From Rhizomys pruinosus (taxonomy: Eukaryota; Chordata; Mammalia; Rodentia; Spalacidae): a stretch of 64,000 nucleotides of DNA. Below the pieces are notes generated by a model. The model saw nothing but the letters and a program-made list of their open reading frames with translations, did not search any database and was not told the origin of the DNA. Where the stretch lies: the NCBI GenBank assembly GCA_009823505.1, contig VZQC01002907.1, positions 1,533,439 through 1,597,438 on the forward strand, read 5' to 3'. The translations under genes and the position numbers were made by a program. Shown one piece after another: positions 48,891 to 62,560 of this stretch (position 1 is the stretch's first letter; the number at the start of each line of letters is the position of its first letter).

Positions 48891-50186
48891 TCAGCATCCA
48901 ACTCAGTGAGTGTAGCCTCCAGTTACCCAGTGGCCCAGCCAGAAACTGGCATATCATTCTCTATTCAAATAATCATGAAGCTGTCTCAAATTCAGCACTT
49001 GCATATCTGAAAAATTCACAAAGCTCTCAGGCCTCTGCCCTAGCCCTGCTCCTTTCATTTGAGCCACAGTTATTTTTTTCCAAGCCTAATAGAAAATACT
49101 TTTAACTGGGTCTTTAATTTTGGTCTTGATGCTCTGTTGACCTGGCACATTCCAGCCAACGTTATAAGGATGAAGCAGACCAGGCCCTTTAAACTCCTAA
49201 CCTGGATGACTACATGCTCTGGACCTGTATTTCTCTGGCCCTTGTATTATCACATGTGTAACCCGGATGAACTTGCTTCAGTATTTGAAATACACTGATT
49301 TATTTCTCAGGCCTAGAGGTCTCTATGCTTACTTTCACACATAAGCATATTACTGCTGAAATAAATGGCCACTGCTTCTGACCCACAAAGTGTCTCCTTT
49401 TCCTCCAAATTGACTAATAGTGTTGTCTCCGCTGCCGCTATTTCTTAAGTCTATCCATCCCAAGACACTACATTCCACACAGTGTTTTAATGCCTCTCTT
49501 ATTTCTTCTGCATCCTCTATGAGCCTGGAAGGTCAGTGAGGTAGGGAACATGTCCACATATCCTTATGGTGTCCTTATTTATTAAACATTTACTGTGGAC
49601 TAGGTGTTCTCTAACATTCTCAACAGTACTATGATATGGATACTCTTTTTAGCTCTGTTTAATAGAGAGGAAAGACACACAAAGAAGTTAATGACCTTCC
49701 CCTGTATTATACAGCTAATTAGGTGAGCTGTGATTCCAACTTGGGCAGCTGGCTCCGGTACCTAAAACCTCACCAAGCATGTTAAGCTTCTTTTATTACT
49801 AATGATCATGCTTCCAGGGCCTAGTACAGCATGAGACACTTAATAGGTATTCCGGATAAATTTGTTGTATTAAAACTTTAAAAATGATGAGGGTTTCCAT
49901 GAAGTATTAGCATTATAATGGCCAAACAGAGTGGATTGGTGTCCTGAAAGAATGGATGTGCTTAAAGAAAGACAGGCCAAGCAAGCTAGGCCTTCAGGAA
50001 ACCAAATCCCTGGCCTGCTTTAGTGCGACAGGACTGTAGGGTGAAGATAAAAGGAGACAGAGTTGATGCATTTACCACTGAAAGCTAAAAGCACTGTTTC
50101 TGCAGTGGAAGCTATATGAAAACACTCAACTCGAATATCTTTGAATATTTAACCTGTAAGTCCGCCATCTTTGAAAATGTGTTCAG

Positions 50187-50420
50187 GGCTGGAGAGATAG
50201 CCTAGCAATTAAGAGCACCGACTGCTCTTGCAGAGGACCCCACATGGCGGCTGAGAACCGTCTGTAACTCCAGTTCCAGGAGAACTCCAGTTCCAGGGGA
50301 ATCCGAGACCCTCTTCTGACCTACGCAGCATTGCACGACACGGTGCACAAACCTGCATGCAGACAGTACATTCATACACATACAAAAATAAATAAAAATT
50401 AAAAAAAAAAAAGAAAATAA
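50187..50420 (+). repeat. B2 SINE with the shared 17-bp duplication and a head deletion
   Basis: GGGCTGGAGAGATAGCCTAG head, a deletion after GCAGAGGACCC, then AACTCCAGTTCCAGG twice, as in 26789-27028. CATACACATACAAAAATAAA tail. Confidence 0.94.
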
Positions 50421-50681
50421 GTGTTCATTTCAAACATGTACTAGAGGGTGGCCCAGGCAATGAAATAATAGTGTCTGGAGTAAAGGGGACAAACTTATGA
50501 CACTGGCATCTGTAACAGACACAGAGGTAGGGCATATGCATGCCTGTGAGTGATTTATTACCCAAACAAGACAGAGACTAATAATCAAATTGGGAGTGAA
50601 GGGTGAGCATTGGTGAGTAGAATTTAGCAACTGGGAAGTCAGTTATCATCAGAGATTTAGGTTCAATACAATAAAGAATAG

Positions 50682-50816
<135 letters not shown>

Positions 50817-52012
50817 TAAGAATATTATCTCCTTTTCTTTTTACATTTATGACAGCTGACTTTCCTGTTTAGAAGCTGATATGACATAAACCAATATGTG
50901 ATTACTGAGGTAAAAATAGCGACTTATAAAACTAATTTGCATTTTCCCATATGTGTAAGATAAAGGAAGATGTGAATGTGTTTCAAGAAATAATAGGTAT
51001 TTAATGATATTTTACATTTTTAGCATGTAGGATGCATCATTTCAATAATATTTATTACTTGTTTTTGTGTTCATATCAGATTTTCAAAAGATTTTGTTCG
51101 TGTGTCTGAAACGCCCAGGCCAACTGTGCTTTCAGTGCCTCTCCTGCTGCTGCCTCCTGAGACCTGGTGCATCATGGACCACCACTCTCATGTCTAATAT
51201 GGGTTCTCTTACTTCGGATGTATTTAATGCCTATATTTCCTTTCTCTTGTTTTAACTTCAAATTCCACAATTTTTTTAATGAAAAAGGATAAACTTAATT
51301 CATAAATAAGGCTCTGTTCTGGTTTATGGGATTGATGTTTATGAAAAGAATGAAGGTAGAGATAAGCAATATATTTGCATACTCAAGCCAAAATAAACAA
51401 AAAACAAGGCCTTGTAATGTCTTTGAGGAGTTTATAATACTGGATCTCCAAAACTGCTTGAGTTTTGTCTTTCTTACTCTGTAGAGAATTGTGTAAAAAG
51501 TTCAATAAACTCCAAAGGAAATTATGCATGTTCCATTATATTTATATTTATGACTTTTTAATCTACCAGAGTGCTGGATATATTACTTTGCTTATTATAA
51601 AACTAATTGAAGTTTTATATTCAAATCATAATGAAACACAAATATCTAGAACACACTGATTACTAGCTATTAATATCCTTATATCCTTCTGTGTCAATGT
51701 TCATATTTTAGGAAAGATAGCTTGTTTTGCATCAGAGAGGAGCTTAAGGGGTCCTTCCTGTCCCTCAGTGCTGAACTATTGGTTACTGATGGATTCTGGG
51801 GGAGGGACAGTCATTGTCTTCAGCTGTGTAACCACTAAGGAGCCCACTGGGCTCTAATGGACAGCTCCAATCCCATATTCACACGGATGATTCTTATTAA
51901 ACTCAGTGAGTCTCTAAACAACAACTACAACAAAAGTCTTAAATTTGGGAAGGATACTTGGGCTGGGGGTCATAATAGAGGTGAGAGAGTGATTGCAAGA
52001 GGGGTCATAATG

Positions 52013-52024
52013 AGGTAGATAGAT

Positions 52025-52071
<47 letters not shown>

Positions 52072-52094
52072 GGATGATAGATAGATGATAATGT
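52013..52094. repeat. (GATA)n microsatellite
   Basis: About 18 GATA units with GATG interruptions near both ends. Confidence 0.95.
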
Positions 52095-52243
52095 GAGTCA
52101 AAGAACAAACTCAATAAAGGCTTTTAAAGCAAAAAAAGGAAGGAAAAAGAACTTGGTATGTACATGATAGATAGAGAGAATTGATCCCCACAAGTGGTCC
52201 CCTGTCTTCCACACATGCACACCACGAGCCCATGCAGACATAT

Positions 52244-52244
<1 letters not shown>

Positions 52245-52281
<37 letters not shown>

Positions 52282-52290
52282 ACCCACACA
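52245..52290. repeat. (CA)n microsatellite
   Basis: CA run with one AAAC interruption. Confidence 0.93.
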
Positions 52291-53224
52291 TAAAATGTAA
52301 AAATAAAATCAATTAATTAAAATAGAATAGAAGTAAAATGAGAATTTTATAGTGAAATACATTTAAACAGGACTTTAATATTGTTAAAACTGAATACTTT
52401 TGCCTGTGTTTGTTAACAAAAAAATTAATTTATCATAAATTTTATTTGATAGATGAGATTCATCATATTAGTTGCTAAAATCTCCTGAAAGAAAATGATA
52501 ATGATGCCCTGTGAGGATACTGAACATCATTTAGCTGATATTGTCAACTGTTTACAGTGAGGCAGTTTGTGCTTTTGTCCTCACCAGCCCTGACAGGCTA
52601 GAAAGCTCCTGGGCTTTAGATAGTCTCGTCTGAGCAAGCAAAGAGCTTTGCATACTCAGCAACACTCTCAAGTACTTAAATAAATGTTAGCAATTTAAAT
52701 CCAGGTTGAGAAGAACTAAATTTGTTTCTCTCCATAAGAAACTCAAAGGTTGGGGAGAGATGTGAGAGCATTGAGGACTGAGAAGAAGATGCGATTTCAG
52801 AAAGGAAATAGGTGGAGAAAGGGGTAGAAGGACATCTACTATATGAGAAGCCATACAATAATGTAATTCATTGATTGTGTATCAAATACTATTTTCAAAG
52901 AAAATCATTCCAATAAATATCATTATAAATGGAGGCTTAGAATCAGTGCTATCTATTTTTATCTATATTATAATAGGTTAGTCTCCACAAATCCTGTGTA
53001 TATGGCATAAATAAGTACATTCTGCCTAATCTAGCACAGAAAAAAATTTCACTCAAATACAAAAAGGAAAACGACCCATCCAGGGCAGCAGGAACCACTG
53101 ACCAAATGGGTGGGTGGGCACAGAGACATGGCACGTGTAAAGAAGAGGACTAGGAATCAGAATCTAATTAAATTGCATAGCAAATGTTAACTAGAAAGAA
53201 TATATTCAAATAAGTCAGCATTTA

Positions 53225-53256
53225 TACATATATATATATATATATGTGTGTGTGTG
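53225..53256. repeat. (TA)n(TG)n microsatellite
   Basis: TATATATATATATATATATG followed by TG units. Confidence 0.9.
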
Positions 53257-53627
53257 ATAGTCACAAAAGACTGTCAAATTGTGATCTATCACATAATATG
53301 TGTGTATAAATGCATCTATGATATATAAATGTATTTATAGGCGTATGTATGTTATAGTATAGCTCAGTCTACATTATTATATTTAATTTTAAACAAGAAA
53401 CATGCCTAGAAGAATTGAAGGAAAATATCAGAGCAAAACAGTTTAGCTACTGGAAATAAAATTAGTGTAGCCTTAAAGCATCAAAACCATAAAGCAAAAT
53501 TATAGTGCAAATCAATTTAAGGGAAATTTATTATTAAATTAAAGATTAATACTAAATTTCACAGCAGGTAAAAAACTTTATCGATCAAACAATGTAGTAA
53601 CCATATATAAAAGACAAGGGTCCAGGA

Positions 53628-53877
53628 AGACAGCTGAGATGGTAAGAGTACTACTGACTGCTTTTGCAATCTCCCTCCACCCCACCCCCCAGAAAAAGCA
53701 GTAATGACTGCTCTTGCAGAGATCCTGAGTTCAGTGCCCTGCACCTGTATGGTGGCTAACAAGCATCCATAATTCCAGGAGATCTAACACACTCTTCTGG
53801 CCTCTGGCTCATGCACACACATGGTGCACTTGCACACATGCAGACAAAACAGTGATACTCATAAAATAAACAAATCC
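53628..53877 (+). repeat. B2 SINE with an internal insertion/duplication
   Basis: GTAAGAGTACTACTGACTGC and again GCAGTAATGACTGCTCTTGC: the B2 head region is duplicated around a C-rich insert (53670-53695). The body ends in ACTCATAAAATAAACAAATC. Confidence 0.8.
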
Positions 53878-54207
53878 ACTTTTTTATTTATTTAGAAGGG
53901 AAATCTTCCAAATATTCAGAACATTTCATTAAAAACACTCAAAAGAAAAACTAAAACTACAGATGCACAAATCCACTCACATCATTTTATATTTTTCATT
54001 ACTTTGCTATAAGAACAAAGATCTATGGAGTAAGTAAACAATGTAATCAGGTGTTTGCCTAAATAGATGACCAGAATAAAGTGCTAGAAATCTGTTACTA
54101 GTCAAACAAAACATCATTAATAAAAGAAAGAAAAATAGGAATTTTAAATACTATTTCTAGGTAAGCCTATATTAATACATCTATTTAATTTCAATTTAAA
54201 AGAGAAA

Positions 54208-54365
54208 ACAGGCTGTGCAGATAGTTTAGCAAGTGAGATCTGCCCACAATCCAGAGGCTGAGTCCAAGCTCCAGAAGAAAGGGATGCCATAGGGTTGAGC
54301 TCTAACTTTCATCCACATACATCCTCACCACATCGACACAACACACACACACACACACCACACAC
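54208..54365 (+). repeat. B3-like SINE with (CA)n tail
   Basis: GGCTGTGCAGATAGTTTAGC head and AGGCTGAGTCCAAGCTCCAG, ending in an ACACAC run. Confidence 0.6.
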
Positions 54366-55683
54366 ACTCTAATAACTATAATTTTTAAACAAAAGAACCA
54401 TGATTCCTCCTTTTCAACTTTAAAAATTGGCAATATTTTATGGTGGGCCTTCTTTTCCTTTGAAAGTAAGTATCTTTTTTGCTACCTTTATCAGTGCACA
54501 ACACGAGCCTCATGCTTCGACAGCTATTTGTATAATGTGTTGACCAAAGAATAAATGAAGCAATAAGTAAATGAAAGAACTGAATAAATGCCAAAGAAAG
54601 AATTGTCATCTCAAGAAAAACATCATTATATTAAAATGTGCTTACATGCATCGAGATATGAATTAATTGCTTCACCAAATTAACAGTCACAAATGAACTA
54701 CTGGGGAATTTCTAAATATGTAGGAAAAAGTATAGTGAGTAAGCATATGATGTTTGTTGCAGTAAACAGGAATTCCTTTTAAAAGCCATTTGTTAAAGAA
54801 TGCCACTGTGTTACAATGACAGAAGAGGGTGCTCTCAATCTAGGAATATTGTCCTACTTTGTGCCTAGCCCTAGTCAAGAAATGAAGAGACAAATATAGA
54901 AAATTTTATACAAAGCCACTGTTTCAAAAAACTCGACTTGTGAACACTTTCCCTTCCTTTCTTATTCCCTTATTTTACTGTAAAAAAAAAAAAGAAAGAA
55001 AGAGAAATAATAGTATAAGAACAACTCTAATTCCAAAGGGAATTAAATATTGCAAGCATTATTGTATTATTTAAAGTTATACATACACAAGACTTTAACT
55101 GAGACATTCAAAGTCTAAGTAAAAAAAATGGTCAACCAACAATTAAAAATAATTTCAAACCAAATTAAAAAATTCTTTGAATTAATTGAATTGATAGAAC
55201 TAGGGGAAAAGTAAAATTGTAAAAAAGAAATAAAAATTATCATTTTCAAGAGAACATAGATTTAGGGACAAAAATATTGAGAGTATTAGGACAAAGGGAA
55301 GAAAATAACCATAGGCAAATGAGTTGAGGTCTTCTTTAAAAAAAAAGTCAAATAGGAAGTAGTAGAGGTGGAAGATAAGGAATACACGTCTCCTCCAAGT
55401 CCACACAGTGGAAGCAAAGAGCTGCAACACATCTAACGTTTAAAACAGTGAGCTAAGGCATTAAACTGCAGAACTGAAAATTGGTGGCTCCTGGTGGAAG
55501 GCCAAGTTCGAGGGCTAGAGAATCGGGAGCTCTGATGTCAAGGGCCAGTGTAGAAGGCTCTCTGCAAAAGAGAAGAAATTCTTCCCTCCACCTTTTCAAT
55601 CTCTTCAGCCTGCAGTAGTTCTGTTCATGCCAGTCTGGATGGTAAGAATGGATCTTTGTTACTTAGTCCACTGATTCAAAACT

Positions 55684-55708
55684 TACACACACACACACAC
55701 ACACACCC
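55684..55708. repeat. (CA)n microsatellite
   Basis: About 12 CA units. Confidence 0.9.
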
Positions 55709-56053
55709 CACAATAGGAAGATTTTTTTTAACTACCTATCTGGGCATCACTTAACCCTGTTAAATTGACATATCCTGTTAAATTGACACATGTTAAAACT
55801 AATCATTAAGTATATGAGAAAACATTCAACTGCATTCATAAGAGAAAAGTAAACTTATATCATGTTTATATGTCATTTCCCAGTTTATAAATAAATAACA
55901 TGGTAGTGAAACTACCTTGTGGAGGTGAACTTGGCAATCTCTAACAAAACCATTGGGAGAGGGGAGAAAGAGGTCCGGGGGATGGGTAAGAGATGGTTAT
56001 GGGAGAAAGGAAGATAAAACATCACATTTATATAGTGTGGACTCTACATTTAA

Positions 56054-56056
<3 letters not shown>

Positions 56057-56085
<29 letters not shown>
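56057..56085. repeat. (CA)n microsatellite
   Basis: About 14 CA units. Confidence 0.92.
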
Positions 56086-56087
<2 letters not shown>

Positions 56088-57332
56088 CATGAAAATGAAA
56101 AGAGTAGGGGGACTACTTAAAAATACAAAGGTGACCAGGAAGAGTGAAGGAGAAAGTACAGGCAATGGGATTGGGGGAGAAATAAGAGCAAGGTACAGTG
56201 GCATATATGGACCAAAGTGTCAAATTGAAACCCATTATTTTCTATTATAACTAAAAACTTTACTTTAAAATCATATATTTATTTACATTTTGATGAAAAA
56301 AAATCCATTCCTAGAATTCTTCTATGGGTAAATCCTCACGTTGCAATAACACCCAGGATGCCAGCCATTGCAACATTCAGAGCATTACAGAAGCTGTGCT
56401 TTGATGTGTGTAACTGGAGTAAAAGGCATTGTCCCAAGATTGAAGGTTATCTCGGGGCCAGGGGGAGGAAAGGTCTCACCTGGGACAAACTAAAGAACAA
56501 TCAAAGAATGGAGCAATAGTCACAAGAGTTACTGCATAGCTTCTTCCCATTTACCTCAAAAGATAAAAATGCTATTACCTAAAGTGTGTATTAGTGTAGA
56601 TAATTACCTACCAGACACCACTTAAGTATTTTGACATGCCAGTGGAGTCATGAACTTAGTTCTTTAAGACATAAAAAGTATGTCTGATTTATAAATTAAA
56701 TAATTTATAAATTAAATACACAGAGATATTTAGTAATTTTCCCAGAGAGTAAAAAGTGGCATCACTTTCACTCATTCAAACCTGGGCCCCTGAGGCAGAA
56801 GCTGTGCTAGGAGACCTTCACCCTCTCAGGTACGGAGCCTCCTAGAATTGCAAGATCCTCTGAGTACAGATTCTTACCAAATGTCTAAAGAAAAACTAGA
56901 GCGAAGATTTATTTTTCTTCAGCTGTTTGTTGTTCTTGAATACACCATGAACTTTCATTCCTAAAAGCTTGCATTTTAGAGTATTAGCTAAAAATATTTT
57001 GAAGATTCTTTGCCTCTCCATGGGAGACACTGGTAATCAATTTGCAAGTTGTTTATGTAGTATTACCATAATTACCCCCCTAGCAACAAACTATAGTTCT
57101 TTATCAGGTGCCATACAGAACAAATAAACAAAATGTAAGAACATGGCCTCCCTCTTGTTATTTTTTGAAACTTGGTATGCATATATATTGAGTGTGCTAA
57201 AACAGAAATCACTCCATCTCAAGATCAATTTAAAGAGGCCAACATTTAGACATTTTTTATGTAAATGCTTTTGTATTTGTTCTTAAATCCAATAAATGAA
57301 AAAGATATCTTTGGGGTTTTTTTGTTTGTCTT

Positions 57333-60300
57333 TTAATAACATTGCTCAGCTTGCCTTTCAATTGGGGATTTGGTACTAGCACAGATGAATGAGGGAAACC
57401 ATTCCCCATTTGTTTTGGGTTTTTTTGGTGGGGAGTGTGTCACTTCACTTAGCATAATAGCTTCAAGTTCCAACCATTTACCTGCAAAGTTCATGATGTC
57501 ATCTTTCTTTACCTCTCTATAGAACTCCATTGTGTAGATGTACCACATTTTTGTTATCCATTTGTTAGTTGAGGGGCATTTAGGTTGGTTGGTGCCAGCT
57601 CTTCACTATTGTGAAGAGAGCTGCAATAAACATAGATGTCCATGTATCTTTGCACTAGGATGAGTCTTATGGGTATACACCTAGAAGTGGTATGGCTGGG
57701 TCAGGTGGTAGGCTCATATTGAGTCTTTTAAGGGTTCTCCAAATTGCTTTCCACAGTGGTTGTATGAGTTTACATTCCCACCAGCAGTGGATGAGTGTTC
57801 CACTCTCCCTACAACCACTCCAGCATTTGATGTCTTTTGTTTTCTTGATCATAGCTTGACTTATGGGAGTGAAATGATAACTTAGAGTGGTTTTAATTTG
57901 CATTTCTTTAATGTTGAGCACTTTTTAAGTGTTCAACACTTTACTTCCTCACTGGTGAAGTCTCGGTTCAGCTCTTTACATCTTTTGAGTAGGTCATTTG
58001 TTTTCTTCTTTGTTTTTTTTGAGTAGTTTATATATTCTGGATATTAATACTCTGTCAGATGTATCACTGGTGAAGGTTTGCTCCCACTCTGTGGATTTTC
58101 TCTTCACTTCCTTGATTGTTTCTTTTTCTGTACAGAAGCTTTTGAATTTGATGAGGTACCACTTGTGAGCTGGTGACATTTCCTTAATGGCTGCTGTTTG
58201 ATTTTGAAAGTCTTTTCCTATGCCTATGTCTTCTAGAATGCTACCAACTTTTTCTTCTATCACCTTCAGAGTTTTGGGTTTCATGTTGAGGTCTTTGATC
58301 CACTTGGAGTTGATTTTTGTACAGGGTGAGATGTAGGGGTTTACTTTTATTCTTCTACATATGGTGATCCAGTTTTGCCCACACCATTTCCTGAAGATGC
58401 TATCTTTCCTCCAATGAGCTTTTTTGGCCCCTTCATCGAATATGAGGTGGCTGAAATCATATGAGCTCAAGTTTGGATCTTCAATTTTATCCCATTGGTC
58501 AATGGGTCTTCTTTCTGCCAGTACTAGGCTGTCTTTATGACTATAGACCTATAATATAGCATGAAGACCAGTAAGGTGACCCCCCTGAATTGCATTTTCC
58601 CTCTAGGTTGCTTTAGCTATTTGGGGTATTTTGTTTTTCCATATGAATTTAAGGATTTTTTTTTAATCTGTGAAGAAACTCATGAGGATTTTAATTGGGA
58701 TTGCATTGAATCCATGTATTAATTTGAGCAGAATGGACATTTCTACTATATTAGTTTTCCAATCCACGAGCATGGGAGATTTCTCCATTTTTGATGTGTG
58801 TAGAATTTTTGTTGTAGAGATCTTTGGTGTCTTTGGTTATGTTTTTTTCCCAGATATCTTTTTTGAGGCTATTGTGCCTGGGATGGTCCCCTTATATTCC
58901 TTCTCCAGTTGCTTGTTGTTGGTGTAAAGAAAGGCTACTGATTTTTCTAGGTTAATTTCTAGGTTAAATCCTGCCACTTTACTGAAACTCTTAATTGTTT
59001 CTAGGAGTTTTCTGGTGGAGTTTTTAGCATCCCTCAGGTAAACTATCATATCATCTGCAAATACAGATAGTCTGACTTCCTCTTTTCCAATTAGTACTCC
59101 TTTAATTTCCCTTTCTTGCCTTATTGCCCTAGCAAGTGTTTCAAGCACTTTATTGAAGAGGAGTGGTGATAGGGGGGCAGCCTTGCTGTCTTCCTACCTT
59201 TAGGAGAATGCTTCTAATTTTTCTCCATTTGGGATGATATTGGCTGTGGGTTTGTTGGATATGGCTTTGATTATATTTAGGAATGTTCCCTTTAGTCCAA
59301 TTCCCTCTAGAACTTTAAACATGAAGGGATACTGGATCTTGTCAAAGGCTTTTTCTGCGTCAATAGAGATGATTGTGTGATCTTTGTCTTTCAGTCCATT
59401 TAGGTGTTTTATGATATTTATTGATTTACATATGTTGAACCATCTCTCCATCTCTGGTATGAATCTGACTTGGTCATGATGTATGATCTTTCTGATGTGG
59501 GTCTGTATGCAATTTGCAAGTATTTTGTTGAGAATTTTTGCATTTGTGTTCATTAATAAGATGGGCCTGTAGTTTTCTTTTTTGGTTGTGTCTTTGCCTG
59601 GTTTTGATATTAGAGTGATGTTGGCTTCATAGAAGGGGTTTGGGAGATTTCCCTCTGTTTGTATCCATCTGAATAGTTTGAGTAGTAGTGGTTGTAAGAT
59701 TTCCTAAATGGTTTTTTTTTCTTTCTATTTTTTGGTGTTTTTGAGATAGGGTCTCCCCATGGCCTTGAACTAGCTCTGCAGACCAGGCTGGCCTTGAACT
59801 CAGAGAGATCCACCTACTTCTGCCTCCCTCCCGAATGCTGAGATTAAAGGCCTGCGCCATCACACCCAGCTTAAAGATGGTTCTTAACCCCCATATGGGT
59901 GCTGGGAATTGAACCCAGGTCTTCTTCTAGAGCAGTCAGTACTCTTAACTGCTGAGCCAGCTCTCCAGCCCCTAAATCTTTTATAGAATTCTGCTGTGAA
60001 ACCATCTGTGCCTGGGCTTTTTTTAGTTGGGAGGTTTTTTATTATGTCTTCAATTACCTCAAATGCTATGGATCTGTTTAAACTGTCAATCTCTTAGTTA
60101 AGTGTTGGTTCCCAGGATTTCAGATATTTTTCCATTTCTCTTAGGTTTTCAAACTTAGTAGAGTATAGATTTTTGAAGTAGTCTCGTATGATTGTCTGGA
60201 TCTTTTCTTTATCTGTTGTGATGTTTCCCTTTTCATCATGAATATTATTAATTTAGCGTTGCCCTTTCTTTCTTTTGGATAACTGGGTTAGAGGTCGTCT

Positions 60301-61330
60301 ATCTTGTTTATCTTTTCAAAGAACCAGTTTTGGATTCATTGATTGTTTTGTATTGTTTTCTTTAAATTTCATTGATTTCTGCTCTGATTTTTGTTATTTC
60401 TTCCTGTCTTTTGGGTTTATGGTTCATTTGTTGTTGTCTCTCAAGTGCTCTTAGCTGTATTTATTTGTTCCCTTTCTGTTTGTTTTTTTAATGTGGGCAC
60501 TTAGGCCTATAAATTTCCCTCTTATGACTTCTTTTAAAGTATCCCACAGGTTTTGTTGTGTTGTATTCTCTTTTTCATTTAGTTCCATGAATACTTTTAT
60601 TTCATTATTTATTTCTTGCCTGACCCATTCATTATTCAGGATTGTGTTGTTTAGTCTCCATGTGTTCTTGTAGCTAGTCAGGCTTATTCTGGTGTTCATA
60701 TTGAATTTTATTGCACTGTGGTTTGATAGAATACATGAAATAATTTCAGTCCTTTTATATTTGTTGAGGGTTTTTTTGTGTCCCAGTATGTGGTTGATTG
60801 TGGAGAATGTTCCATGGGGTGCTGAGTAGAAAGTATGTTCTCTGGTGTCTGGGTGGAATATACTCTAGATGTCTGTGAGGTCCATTTGTTGTATTGTATT
60901 GTTCAGTTCCAATGTCTCTTTGTTTATTTTTTGTCCAGTTGATCTATTCAAGGGCTCAATGGGGTATTGAAGACCCCCACTATTAGTGTGTTGGGATTAA
61001 TCTGTGTCTTGAGAACCTGCAGAATTGTGTTTATATAGTTTGGTGCACATAAGTTTGGTGCATAAATATTTAGGATTGTGAAGTCTTCCTGGTTAATTGC
61101 TCCTTTGATAAGGATATAGTGGCCCACTTTGTCTCTCCTGATTGACTTTAAGGTCTATTTTGTCTGATATGAGAATAGCAACTCCTGCTTGCTTTTTGAT
61201 ACTGTTTGTTCAAAATATTTTTTTCCCATCCTTTCACTTTGAGTTGGTGTCTGTCCTTGAGGGTGAGATGGGTTTCATGTAGACAAAATATAGATGGATT
61301 CTGTTTCCTAATCCATTCTCTCAGTCTATG
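57333..61330 (-). pseudogene. L1 ORF2 remnant (endonuclease/reverse transcriptase)
   Basis: Domains in order on the minus strand: endonuclease (about 61330-60800), where the Gly-Asp-Phe-Asn catalytic block reads Gly-Val-Phe-Asn (codon at 60972-60974). Next is the linker with KNTWRLNNTILNNEWVRQEI (60670-60610). The RT fingers/palm carries [17 protein letters not shown], and [10 protein letters not shown] holds the Phe-Ala-Asp-Asp catalytic motif (near 59060). The C-terminal region has [14 protein letters not shown] (near 58310), [20 protein letters not shown] and Leu-Leu-Gly-Val-Tyr-Pro. The RT motif is intact, but the endonuclease Asp is lost and frames are broken, so the protein is not made. 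Confidence 0.9.
59710..59970 (-). mobile_element. Fused B2-head/B1 SINE, copy 3, inside the L1
   Basis: Minus strand: GGGGCTGGAGAGCTGGCTCA head, CCATATGGGGGTTAAGAACC, ATCTTTAAGCTGGGTGTGAT, then a complete B1 ending in an A-rich tail. CCTAAAT (59703-59709 and 59971-59977) flanks it, and removing the element and one CCTAAAT restores continuous L1 ORF2 sequence. It was therefore inserted as one unit after the L1. Confidence 0.9.
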
Positions 61331-61458
61331 TCTTTAGATTGGGGAGTTTAGACCATTAATATTTAAGGTTATTGTTGAGAGATGTGTGTTCCTTTCTTTC
61401 AGCTTATTCCTTGTTTGCATTCTTTGTCTAGGTTTGTATTTATGCTGCTATGCTTTTA

Positions 61459-62560
61459 TTAGTTTCTCTCTTTAGTTGCTTGGGGATAGTTGCTCCTCTC
61501 CTCTGTTCTTTGAATTGCTTTGAGTATTTTCCAAAGTGTTGGTTTTTTTGACATGTATTCTTTCATTTTGTTTATGTCATGAAATATTTTTCTTTCTCCT
61601 TCAACTATAATTGACATGTTTGCTGGGTATAGTAATCTGGGTTGGCATCTAAAGTCCTTTAGCACTGGGAATACTTTGGTCCACGTACTTCTGGTTTTCA
61701 TAGTTTGCACTGAGAAGTCAGCTGTAATTCTGATGGGTTTCCCCTTAGATGTAATTTGTTGGTTTTCTCTTATGGCTTTCAGTATTTTGTCTTTGTTTTG
61801 AGCATCTAGGATTTTAACTATGATATGGCATGTGGAATTCTTTTCTGGTCTTGTCTATTTGGTGCTCTATGTGCTTCTTGTATTTGTATAGGTTTGTCTT
61901 TTTTCAGTTTGGGAAAATTTTTTTCTATTATTCTATTGAAGATCTGATCAATAACGTTGTCTTGGAATTCTTCTTCCTCTATCCCTATGATGCAGAAATT
62001 TAGTCTTTTCATAGTATCCCACATTTCCTGGTAATTTTCCATAATCTTCACTTGAGCATTTAAGTTGTTATGTGCTAACCTGCAGATCTGATATTCTATT
62101 TTCTGCTTCATCCATTCTGCTTCTGAGGCTTTCTCCCATCTTTTCCTGTTGATTGGATGAATGTTCCATTTTCCTTTTCATTTTCTCCTATGATTTCTTT
62201 AGTATTTCCACTTCCTTTTGGAGCTTGTCATTCTCTGCTTGTAGTTCCTTGCTTCACTGGTCTGTTTCTTTTTTCTTTTCAGCCTGGGATCTTTTCCATG
62301 TTTCCACTTCCTTTCAGAGTTTGTCATTCTCTCCCTCTAGTTATTTTTACTTTGTGTTTCTCTTCCTCTAGCACTTTCAGAGTTTGTCATTCTCTCCCTC
62401 TAGTTGTTTCCAGAGTTTATCATTCTTTCCTTCTAGATCCTTCCTGAGTTTTTCATTTTCTCACCTTAGTTCTTTGATTTGTTCTTTATATTCTTTGATT
62501 GCTTTGAATATATCTATGACTGTTCTTCTAAGGTCTTGGTTTCCTTCCAGGGGGATCTCA
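61459..62560 (-). pseudogene. L1 ORF1 remnant
   Basis: Minus strand: coiled-coil region (62560-62150) with a recurring + strand block AGAGTTTGTCATTCTCTCCC at about 62316 and 62376 and a variant at 62412. The RRM-like segment has IGIEEEEFQDNVIDQIFNRI (near 61985-61930). The C-terminal domain has KVFPVLKDFRCQPRLLYPAN and IVEGERKIFHDINKMKEYMS (61680-61545). Frames are broken between these parts. Confidence 0.88.

Noticed and set aside
51067..51255. Cys-rich open frame considered as the missing second half of the EGF module
   Set aside because: The cysteines do not have EGF spacing, there is no acceptor in the right phase, and the stretch continues without a donor.
58670..58927. Plus-strand open frames across the L1 (also at 62157-62928)
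   Set aside because: They are shadows of L1 ORF2/ORF1 and the 5'UTR, which are coded on the minus strand.
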